Shown piece by piece: positions 1 through 5,475 of a stretch of 5,475 bases of DNA; the stretch's first letter is position 1, and each line of letters starts with the position of its first letter. The stretch is from an uncultured Alphaproteobacteria bacterium (GTDB lineage: Bacteria; Pseudomonadota; Alphaproteobacteria; RF32; CAG-239), in assembly GCA_910585375.1 (NCBI GenBank), contig CAJUCZ010000046.1, forward strand, positions 1 through 5,475. Direction: 5' to 3'. Below the pieces are notes generated by a model. The model was not told the DNA's origin. It did no database searches and saw only the letters and a list, made by a program, of their open reading frames with translations. Both the position numbers and the translations under genes were made by a program.

Positions 1-126
1 GAGAAGGAGAAGGAGAAGGAGAAGGAGAAGGAGAAGGAGAAGGAGAAGGAGAAGGTGAAGGTGAAGGTGAAGGTGAAGGAGAAGGTGAAGGAGAAGGTGA
101 AGGTGAAGGAGAAGGTGAAGGTGAAG
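1..126. repeat. Hexanucleotide tandem array, 21 units of GAGAAG/GTGAAG
   Basis: Twenty-one uninterrupted 6-bp units with no indels. Units 1-9 (1-54) are all GAGAAG, giving a pure purine strand. Units 10-21 (55-126) mix GTGAAG and GAGAAG in the order T T T T A T A T T A T T, naming each unit by its second base, so 12 units are the A form and 9 the T form. The only variable position is the second base. The array starts at the window edge, so its true length is unknown, and it ends 5 bp from the stop codon of the neighbouring membrane-protein gene. The gene's transcript would read it as a CU-rich 3' tail (CUUCAC/CUUCUC). Homogeneous units at one end and mixed units at the other are what slippage expansion of a microsatellite produces. 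In one plus-strand frame it would encode alternating Glu-Gly, but most frames are open, so coding status is undecided. Confidence 0.97.
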
Positions 127-148
127 CGCTGTTATTCTTCCAGCGCTT
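124..148 (-). terminator. Hairpin across the last stop codon of the operon; possible weak terminator
   Basis: A perfect 8-bp inverted repeat (AAGCGCTG at 124-131, CAGCGCTT at 141-148) encloses a 9-nt loop, and the TAA stop codon of the last gene (134-132) lies in that loop. It sits where an operon terminator is expected. However, the minus-strand sequence after the stem is the CU-rich repeat (CACCTTCACC), not a T-run, so it is not a canonical intrinsic terminator. It may instead stabilise the mRNA 3' end, or be chance, helped by AGCGCT being self-complementary. The hairpin is directly visible; its function is an inference. Confidence 0.3.
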
Positions 149-953
149 TGACTTCGGCATCTTCCGTTCGTTTATTATCAAAATATACAAAATACTGATA
201 AAGATGGGCGTTAAAAGACATTTTTACAGCCACGTTCAAGTATATCAGCAACAAAAACACTGCCGAGAAGCATAATCGCAGCGGCAGGCTGTCTGCGACC
301 AGATTACCCGCAATACCCAGCAATGTCATCAGAAAAATTATCGGCAACGACATTACAATATAGCCCCAGAATATTTTATTTGAATTTCCTTTGGTGATTT
401 CAAAAGACTTTTTCAGTTTCATATTTTCATTATCAACCGCAGCACCGCTTAAAACAAGGCTCAGCCGTGATAATATGATCATGGCGGCAAGAATACTGAC
501 CATTACCAGCAGGAACAACTGTTTTGACCAGATGTCCTGATGTCTGTTTGTATAAAAGACCATCGCGCCGAGGATTTGTCCGAAGACAACGCCGGGGATA
601 ACGTCTATTGCCAGCTGGTAGCCCAAGACTTTCAGTTCCCTGACGCCAAAACGAAAAGCAAACGGCCGCGGCCGGTCTTTCAAAATCACAAAGCGGGCAA
701 AAGCAACCATAACATAAGCCGAAAACAAAGTTGTCAGCGCCACCACGCCCATATAAGCCGATGGCGCGGCCGTACAATTTTCTATCTGTGCCATGGAGCA
801 AAACAGCGGTGTTCCTGCCAGAGCCTCGTAAGCGACAACCAGCAGCCCCGGAATAACAATGGTGAGTACCGTCTTCAGGTTAATCAAAAAATAGCCAAAG
901 CTGCGGCTCAGGCATTCGAGCCATGGCAAAACGATTATCGGTTCTTTATTCAT
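132..953 (-). CDS. Six-helix integral membrane protein of unknown function (paralogue of the upstream gene)
   Basis: A 273-residue protein, not recognised as a named family. Numbered from the chosen ATG (953), hydrophobic segments lie near residues 27-47, 66-87, 109-134, 144-167, 194-217 and 225-246. Loops rich in Lys/Arg follow helix 2 (LKDRPRPFAFRF) and helix 4 (NMKLKKSFEITKGN), which by the positive-inside rule puts them and the N-terminus in the cytoplasm. The first extracytoplasmic loop carries C52 and C60 in a GTPLFCS...C context. The stretch SRLSLVLSGAAVDNENMKLK and the TKGN that follows resembles, from memory, the membrane domain seen with some glycerophosphodiester phosphodiesterases (Arg-Leu-Ser-Leu then Ser-x-x-x-Thr-x-Gly-Asn), but no catalytic domain is present. 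A hydrophilic, acidic C-terminal tail ends the protein. Start choice: ATG 953 has GGAG 9 nt upstream (963-966), whereas the in-frame GTG at 968 (278 residues) has no ribosome binding site. The ATG start overlaps the upstream gene by 8 bp, suggesting translational coupling. It is the last gene of the operon. Confidence 0.88.
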   Translation of the reverse strand: MNKEPIIVLPWLECLSRSFGYFLINLKTVLTIVIPGLLVVAYEALAGTPLFCSMAQIENCTAAPSAYMGVVALTTLFSAYVMVAFARFVILKDRPRPFAFRFGVRELKVLGYQLAIDVIPGVVFGQILGAMVFYTNRHQDIWSKQLFLLVMVSILAAMIILSRLSLVLSGAAVDNENMKLKKSFEITKGNSNKIFWGYIVMSLPIIFLMTLLGIAGNLVADSLPLRLCFSAVFLLLIYLNVAVKMSFNAHLYQYFVYFDNKRTEDAEVKALEE

Positions 954-1809
954 GGCAGTTTTCTCCACGCAAAAATAATTTTAAACTATAACTCAGCCCC
1001 ATTATCCAGGCGATGGCCATTAAGATTAAAAAATCATATATAAATTCCGAAGAAAAGGCAACATACAACGGATGTGCGATTTCGATACCGGCATAACCGC
1101 CCAGCAGGGCGCCAGACAGATAAACAAAAAGCAACATCATTATGAACAAGACAATCAAAATTTTCAGATTTGCCCCTGAAGTTTTGCGCCAGACTTCCCG
1201 CCAGCCCAAGCCGGCATCCCCTTCGGCCGCTGCCGACAACAGCGGCAACATCCGCATTCCGAACAGCGGGATAATAAACAGAAAAAAGAAAAAGGCAAAC
1301 ACCGCCACCTCTACCCGCCAATCCGGATTAGGAACGCGCTCCGCCAGATAGAAGAAAGAAACCAGCGGAAAAACAAACAAACCCAAAAAGCCAAGAACTG
1401 TCAGCAAAGTCATGGCAAACTTTTTTCCGGGTCTGAAAATTTCCGGCCAAAACAATTTTTTTTCTGACATACACCGCTGCCAGCTTACCATAAACAGCAC
1501 GCCCAGAAGCAGTTTCAGCAGCAGCCCCAGCGCATAAAGCCAAAGAGATGAGGAGCAATAAAAAGCCTCATCGCCGCTTTTCAGCGAACAAATAAAAGGA
1601 AAACCGGTCAGACAGGAAATCAGCGCCATCAGTCCGCCAAACAAAAACGCCAGTCCCAGAAAACTGCCGAAAGAATCAATAAAAAGGCGGAACGGATCCA
1701 GCAACAGCGGCAAAAACCTGATTTTTGGCCATTCCTTATTGTCATCGGCAGAGGCGGACGGACAACTCTGGCGGGCCAAGGAACAGAATTTGTTAAAAAC
1801 ATTTGCCAT
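946..1809 (-). CDS. Six-helix integral membrane protein of unknown function (first of a tandem pair)
   Basis: A 287-residue protein, not recognised as a named family. A polar N-terminus (residues 1-30, with SCPSASADDNKEW) precedes hydrophobic segments near 47-68, 89-110, 132-156, 168-192, 214-238 and 256-278. Lys/Arg clusters near the N-terminus (WPKIR) and after helix 2 (EKKLFWPEIFRPGKK) suggest a cytoplasmic N-terminus and even helix number. The loop between helices 1 and 2 holds C74 and C85 in a GFPFICS...C context, matching the cysteine pair of the next gene. After helix 4, RMLPLLSAAAEGDAG and the following WREVWRKTSGANLKI align without gaps to the equivalent part of that protein (shared R, L, S, AA, T, G, K, I). 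No signal peptidase site, nucleotide-binding motif or catalytic motif is seen. The ATG is one base past the dnaE stop and has AAAGGAG 7 nt upstream, so the start is well supported. The role may be in membrane or envelope function, but that is only a guess from topology. Confidence 0.9.
   Translation of the reverse strand: MANVFNKFCSLARQSCPSASADDNKEWPKIRFLPLLLDPFRLFIDSFGSFLGLAFLFGGLMALISCLTGFPFICSLKSGDEAFYCSSSLWLYALGLLLKLLLGVLFMVSWQRCMSEKKLFWPEIFRPGKKFAMTLLTVLGFLGLFVFPLVSFFYLAERVPNPDWRVEVAVFAFFFFLFIIPLFGMRMLPLLSAAAEGDAGLGWREVWRKTSGANLKILIVLFIMMLLFVYLSGALLGGYAGIEIAHPLYVAFSSEFIYDFLILMAIAWIMGLSYSLKLFLRGENCHE
963..966 (-). promoter_or_regulatory. Shine-Dalgarno site that decides the start of the last gene
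   Basis: The minus strand reads GTGGAGAAAACTGCCATG. GGAG lies 9 nt before the ATG at 953-951 and within the coding sequence of the upstream gene. The alternative GTG at 968 would include this site and is preceded only by an AT-rich stretch (TTTAAAATTATTTTTGC), so the ATG is preferred. Confidence 0.6.
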
Positions 1810-1810
1810 T

Positions 1811-4800
1811 TTACAGCTCCTTTACATAAGAAACGCCGGGGAGACCGCGGATTTTGCTCAGCACATCATTGGCAAAAGCAAAACCGCCGGCCAGTTGAAT
1901 ACGAATATCCCATTCATTATTCTCCGGCTTTAAATATATCTTATTTACGCCGTTTCTATCATGACGCAGAATTTCTTTCAACGGGGCAACGGCTTCAACG
2001 CTGTTCAAACCGATGACCAGCCCGTTTACTCCGTCGGCGATTGCCTGATCCAGAGTCTCAACCGAATTAATCATTACCCGAGGATTGGCGCCCTCTTCCT
2101 GTTTTTCAACCGTTACACCGACCAGAAGCGGCAAACCGGAATTGATTGTATCTTCATATTTTGCCAACAAATCGGAAAACAAAATTCCTTCAAAACCGCT
2201 GGAGGCATCCGACAAGCCGAGAAAAGCGTATTTGTTGCCGTTTTTGCTGATGCGTTTTTGGAAAGTGCTGACGCAGCCGGCCAATTTGGCGCGCACCGTA
2301 TCGCCAACCTTAATGCCGCTGAAAACCTCCGCACAACTTTTAACGCCCAGACGCTCCATGCCGGAACGATAGCTGTCCAACGGATGCGCAGAAAGATAAA
2401 AGCCGACGGCCTCAGCCTCGAGTTTGAGTTTTTCCAACTCCGGCCAATCCGGTTTTTCGGCCAGTTTGACTTTTGACTGCAGCTCTTCCGCGCCAAACAG
2501 TGAAGACTGCGAGCTGGTTTTTAATTCATTGGCAGAAGAAATGTGCTGCATAATCGTATCGACATTGGCAAAGAGTTTGCCGCGGTTCTTTTCCAGACAA
2601 TCAAACGCGCCGGCTTTAATCATATTTTCGAGCTGGCGGCGGTTGCTGTTGGCCAGCGGCATGCGGTGGATGAAATCCGAAATGTCTTTAAACGGCCCGC
2701 CCTGTTCGCGAATCTCCTCAATCACCTTCATATTGGCCATGCCCACGCCTTTAATAGCGGCCAACGCGTAGCGGATGTTGCCGTCTTCCACAGTAAAGTC
2801 CGCGCCTGATTTGTTAATATCCGGCTGCAAGACCTTAATGCCCATTTTTTTGCATTCTTCTTTATAAAAGAGCAGTTTGTCGGTATTGGTAATATCAAAA
2901 GCCATGATGGCGCACATAAATTCCACCGGATAATGGGCTTTTAAATATGCCGTCTGGTATGAAATCAGCGAATAGGCCGCGGCGTGCGACTTGTTAAAAC
3001 CATAGGACGCAAATTTTTCCATCTGGTCAAAAATTTTGGTGGCGACATCTGCATCAATGCCTTTGGCAACGGCGCCTTCGGTAAACATCTTGCGCTGTTT
3101 CGGAATCTCGTCGCGCATTTTTTTACCCATAACCTTACGCAGTTTATCCGCGCCGCCCATGGTATAACCGCCCAGAGCCTGCGCAATTTTCATAACCTGT
3201 TCCTGATAGACCATAATGCCGTAGGTTTCATCAAGAATCGGCGCGAGGTCAGGATGAAGATAGGTAATCTCCTCCTCACCGTGCTTGCGGCGGATGTAGC
3301 TCGGAATGTTGTCCATCGGCCCCGGACGATACAAAGACACGATAGCGATCAAGTCCTCAAAACGGTCAGGCTTGATTTGTTTATGAACGTCCTGCATACC
3401 GGCAGATTCAAACTGGAAGACGCCGATTGTATCACCGCGCTGCATGAGCTCATAAGTGATTTTATCATCAAGCGGAATATCGCTCATAATTAATTCAACG
3501 CCATAGTCTTTTTTAACCCAGTCGACGGCGCGCTGAATAACGGTAAGCGTTTTTAAGCCCAAAAAGTCAAACTTAATCAGTCCGGTTTCTTCAACAAATT
3601 TCATGTCATACTGCGTGACCGGCATATCGGAGCGCGGATCTTTATACAGCGGCGTCAATTCTTCCAGCGGGCGGTCACCAATCACCACACCGGCCGCGTG
3701 CACACCGGAATGGCGGTACAGGCCCTCCAGCTTCATGGCTATATCAAACAGCTTGTTGACCTGCGGATCGTTCACGCGCATTTCCTCAAGTTCCGGCACC
3801 TGATCAAGAGATTCCTGCAAAGTCGGATTTTTGCCCTGAACGCCGGGGGGAATCATCTTACTGATGCGGTCAGCCTGAGAATAAGGCATTTGCAAAACGC
3901 GGGCAACATCGCGAATCACCGCTTTGGACTGCAATTTACCATAGGTGATAATCTGCGCCACATGGTCAAAACCGTATTTGTTTTGCACATACTCAATGGT
4001 TTTGCCGCGGTTTTCCTGACAGAAGTCAACGTCAAAGTCCGGCATGTTGACACGTTCCGGATTTAAGAAACGTTCAAACAGCAGGTTCAGTTTCATCGGG
4101 TCCAAGTCGGTAATGCGGAGCGACCATGCCACAATTGATCCGGCGCCGGAACCACGCCCCGGCCCGACCGGAACACTATGGTCTTTTGACCATTGAATAA
4201 AGTCCGACACGATCAGGAAATAGCCGGGGAAGCCCATTTTTTTGATAACGCTTAATTCATATTCCAGACGCGCGTAGTATTCTTCATCAATCTTTTTGCG
4301 TTCTTCTTCCGTCATCTCCGGCGTATAAACCGTGGCTTCCATACGCTTGCGCAAGCCCAGATGAGCCTGTTCGTCAATATAGTCATCCTGCGTTTTGCCG
4401 TCCGGACATTCAAAAATCGGCAGCAACGGATCAACCTTAGACGAAAGGTAGTTACAACGCATGGCGATATTAACGGTATTCTGCACCGCTTCCGGCAGGT
4501 CTTTGAACAGCTCAACCATTTCGTCCTGTGAGCGCAGCCGGTTGTTCGGCGAAAAGCGTTTACGGTTGGGATTGGCGACGACTTCGCCGGCGGCAATACA
4601 CACCAGTGCATCATGCGCCTCATACATATCGGTATCAAAGAAAAAAGCCTCATTGGTGGCAACCAGAGGGATATTGTATTTATAAGCCCAGTCGATGAAC
4701 GTGTCTTCGGTTTTTTGTTCTTCTTCCAATCCGATACGGGCAATTTCCATATATAACCGGTCGCCGAAATATTTTTGCAGTTCCTGCAGCATATTTTCTG

Positions 4801-5281
4801 CTTCCTGCGCGCGGTTTTCCAGAAACAAACGGCCAAGCGGCCCTTCCACTCCGCCGGTCAGCATTATCAGTCCGGCATTAAACTTTTCCAACTCCGCCAG
4901 TGTTATCTGCGGCTTTTCCTGAGGGCTGGGCAAATCCAGATAAGCACGTTTCATCAGGTGCATAATATTGCCGTAGCCTTCGGCGTTCATTACCAGCAGC
5001 ACGATTTTGTCCGGCTCGACAATGCGGCCTTTGCATTTTAACAAGTCTTGCGAATCGGGATTGCGAAGATAGAACTGGGCGCCGAGAATCGGTTTTACGC
5101 CTTCGTCCGAGGCATATTTGGAAAATGCTTTGCCGCCGAAAATATTGGCGGTGTCAGTCACTGCAACCGCTGCAACACCTTGATCGTGCAGTTTGTGAAT
5201 CAGCTTGGGCACCGGCATAGCACCTTCGGACAGAGAATAAGCGGTGTGCACCCGCAGATGTACAAATTTCGGTTCTGACAT
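1811..5281 (-). CDS. dnaE: DNA polymerase III alpha subunit (replicative polymerase, DnaE1 type)
   Basis: A complete 1156-residue catalytic subunit of the cytoplasmic replicase, adding dNTPs to the primer 3' end; the E. coli homologue has 1160. Domains in order: PHP (about 1-275); palm and thumb with GPGRGSGAGS (374-382) and PDFDVDF (414-420), giving catalytic D417 and D419, with the third Asp at D572 in KFDFLGL; fingers, including YGIMVYQEQVMKIAQALGGY (687-706) and YGFNKSHAAAYSLISYQTAY (760-779); helix-hairpin-helix region (about 815-905) with AAIKGVGMANMKVI; a likely beta-clamp binding motif QSSLF (925-929), at the place of E. coli QADMF; an OB-fold (about 992-1045); and a C-terminal domain ending PGVSYVKEL, where the family binds tau. 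The PHP metal ligands look degraded (R10, T44, Q69 and F213 replace the usual His, His, Glu and His), as in E. coli, so proofreading probably comes from a separate DnaQ. The ATG aligns with E. coli MSEPRFVHLRVH, so the start is firm although no Shine-Dalgarno is visible. It is first in the operon. Confidence 0.99.
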   Translation of the reverse strand: MSEPKFVHLRVHTAYSLSEGAMPVPKLIHKLHDQGVAAVAVTDTANIFGGKAFSKYASDEGVKPILGAQFYLRNPDSQDLLKCKGRIVEPDKIVLLVMNAEGYGNIMHLMKRAYLDLPSPQEKPQITLAELEKFNAGLIMLTGGVEGPLGRLFLENRAQEAENMLQELQKYFGDRLYMEIARIGLEEEQKTEDTFIDWAYKYNIPLVATNEAFFFDTDMYEAHDALVCIAAGEVVANPNRKRFSPNNRLRSQDEMVELFKDLPEAVQNTVNIAMRCNYLSSKVDPLLPIFECPDGKTQDDYIDEQAHLGLRKRMEATVYTPEMTEEERKKIDEEYYARLEYELSVIKKMGFPGYFLIVSDFIQWSKDHSVPVGPGRGSGAGSIVAWSLRITDLDPMKLNLLFERFLNPERVNMPDFDVDFCQENRGKTIEYVQNKYGFDHVAQIITYGKLQSKAVIRDVARVLQMPYSQADRISKMIPPGVQGKNPTLQESLDQVPELEEMRVNDPQVNKLFDIAMKLEGLYRHSGVHAAGVVIGDRPLEELTPLYKDPRSDMPVTQYDMKFVEETGLIKFDFLGLKTLTVIQRAVDWVKKDYGVELIMSDIPLDDKITYELMQRGDTIGVFQFESAGMQDVHKQIKPDRFEDLIAIVSLYRPGPMDNIPSYIRRKHGEEEITYLHPDLAPILDETYGIMVYQEQVMKIAQALGGYTMGGADKLRKVMGKKMRDEIPKQRKMFTEGAVAKGIDADVATKIFDQMEKFASYGFNKSHAAAYSLISYQTAYLKAHYPVEFMCAIMAFDITNTDKLLFYKEECKKMGIKVLQPDINKSGADFTVEDGNIRYALAAIKGVGMANMKVIEEIREQGGPFKDISDFIHRMPLANSNRRQLENMIKAGAFDCLEKNRGKLFANVDTIMQHISSANELKTSSQSSLFGAEELQSKVKLAEKPDWPELEKLKLEAEAVGFYLSAHPLDSYRSGMERLGVKSCAEVFSGIKVGDTVRAKLAGCVSTFQKRISKNGNKYAFLGLSDASSGFEGILFSDLLAKYEDTINSGLPLLVGVTVEKQEEGANPRVMINSVETLDQAIADGVNGLVIGLNSVEAVAPLKEILRHDRNGVNKIYLKPENNEWDIRIQLAGGFAFANDVLSKIRGLPGVSYVKEL
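1817..1823 (-). promoter_or_regulatory. Strong Shine-Dalgarno embedded in the last codons of dnaE
   Basis: The minus strand reads AAAGGAGCTGTAAAATG. AAAGGAG overlaps the Lys-Glu codons of the DnaE C-terminus (Val-Lys-Glu-Leu-stop) and lies 7 nt before the ATG of the membrane-protein gene. Ribosomes ending dnaE would stop on top of this initiation site, an arrangement typical of translational coupling. Confidence 0.85.
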
Positions 5282-5315
5282 TTATTTTGCGCAGTTATAA
5301 ATTTCTGTTGCGTTT

Positions 5316-5344
5316 ATCATAGCGGTTTTGGTAAACGGACTCAA
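5316..5344 (-). promoter_or_regulatory. Candidate sigma70-type promoter for dnaE and the operon
   Basis: On the minus strand, TTGAGT (5344-5339, 4 of 6 to TTGACA) is followed by a 17-bp spacer and TATGAT (5321-5316, 5 of 6 to TATAAT). The expected transcription start is near 5309, leaving a leader of about 28 nt before the ATG at 5281. Immediately upstream, AAAATTGC and a run of eight Ts (5361-5345) form an A/T-rich block where an UP element would sit. The match is good, but surrounding AT-rich DNA raises the chance of accidental hits, and no start-site data are available. Confidence 0.55.
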
Positions 5345-5451
5345 TAAAAAAAAGCAATTTTCTCTCTCTTTTCTTCTGTTATATTTTTCTTTCAAATTTC
5401 CCTCCCTCTGAAGCACTCTTTTTTTAATTTTCTCATCATGGGATGTTTAGT
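5345..5451. other. Non-coding, pyrimidine-rich plus-strand spacer upstream of dnaE
   Basis: This stretch is strongly biased to C/T on the plus strand (for example TTTTCTCTCTCTTTTCTTCT and AATTTCCCTCCCTCTG). I see no supported gene, RNA gene, hairpin terminator or operator in it. Only short open frames without convincing ribosome sites occur on either strand. The part nearest dnaE probably contributes the A/T-rich upstream flank of the promoter. Confidence 0.6.
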
Positions 5452-5475
5452 CCTCTCCTTCCCTCTCCTTCCCTC
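5452..5475. repeat. 10-bp-period tandem repeat cut by the right window edge
   Basis: The plus strand repeats CCTCTCCTTC with an exact 10-bp period for 24 bp (2.4 copies) and continues out of the window; on the minus strand the unit is purine-only (GAAGGAGAGG). A 10-bp unit is not a multiple of three, which argues against it being a coding repeat. Only two and a bit copies are visible, so the full size of the array is unknown. Confidence 0.7.

Noticed and set aside
1..126. CRISPR-like or transposon-end interpretation of the left array
   Set aside because: Units are 6 bp with no spacers, no inverted terminal repeat with a transposase, and no target duplication is visible.
951..968. GTG at 968 as the start of the last membrane-protein gene
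   Set aside because: No Shine-Dalgarno precedes it, while the ATG at 953 has GGAG at a suitable distance and the usual short overlap with the upstream gene.
1961..5278. Long plus-strand open frames opposite dnaE (for example 1961-2476, 2984-3493 and 4775-5041)
   Set aside because: They lie wholly antisense to a firmly identified dnaE, have no recognisable domains, and are explained by its codon bias.
5345..5361. Eight-base T-run (minus strand) as a terminator upstream of dnaE
   Set aside because: No GC-rich stem precedes it. Its position directly upstream of the -35 box fits an A/T-rich promoter flank better.
5438..5475. Plus-strand ATG opening a frame (MGCLVLSFPLLP...) that runs off the right edge
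   Set aside because: There is no ribosome binding site, the coding content is only the 10-bp repeat, and 12 codons at the edge cannot support a gene call.
5392..5475. Minus-strand open frame entering from the right edge and ending in TGA at 5394-5392
   Set aside because: It is only 28 codons of low-complexity purine-rich sequence. A 10-bp repeat unit shifts frame in each copy, so a coding role is unlikely.

Overview
This is a bacterial chromosomal fragment, most likely from an alphaproteobacterium. The evidence is the large DNA polymerase III alpha subunit. Its palm region has the alphaproteobacterial-style stretch around residues 535-575 (GDRPLEELTPLYKDPRSDMP, then a YDMKFVEETGLIKFDFLGLK-type segment), and its N-terminus has the FVHLRVHTAYSL form. 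The genus cannot be read from this window. Base composition looks moderate by eye, with AT-rich, strand-biased intergenic DNA, which would fit an uncultured host-associated lineage, but that is only an inference.

Layout: all three real genes lie on the minus strand and read right to left as one apparent operon. At the right edge, 5282-5475 is non-coding. It holds a 10-bp-period tandem repeat running off the window (5452-5475), a pyrimidine-rich stretch, and a plausible sigma70-type promoter (5316-5344) just upstream of dnaE. dnaE (5281-1811) is complete at 1156 residues. One base after its stop codon a six-helix membrane protein begins (1809-946), with its Shine-Dalgarno sequence inside the last codons of dnaE. 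A second, related six-helix membrane protein (953-132) overlaps the first by 8 bp. A hairpin spans the last stop codon, and only 5 bp beyond that codon comes a 126-bp array of 21 hexanucleotide repeats (GAGAAG/GTGAAG) that runs off the left edge.

How the genes relate: dnaE encodes the replicative polymerase. The two membrane proteins are tightly coupled to it in transcription and probably translation, but show no catalytic motif and no obvious replication role. They look like diverged tandem paralogues: the same six-helix plan, a matching motif after helix 4, and a conserved pair of cysteines in the first extracytoplasmic loop. The most interesting points are this uncharacterised pair hitched to dnaE and the low-complexity polypurine tracts at both ends, which may also explain why the assembled sequence stops where it does. 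I found no clear novel defence system, mobile element, CRISPR array or RNA gene.
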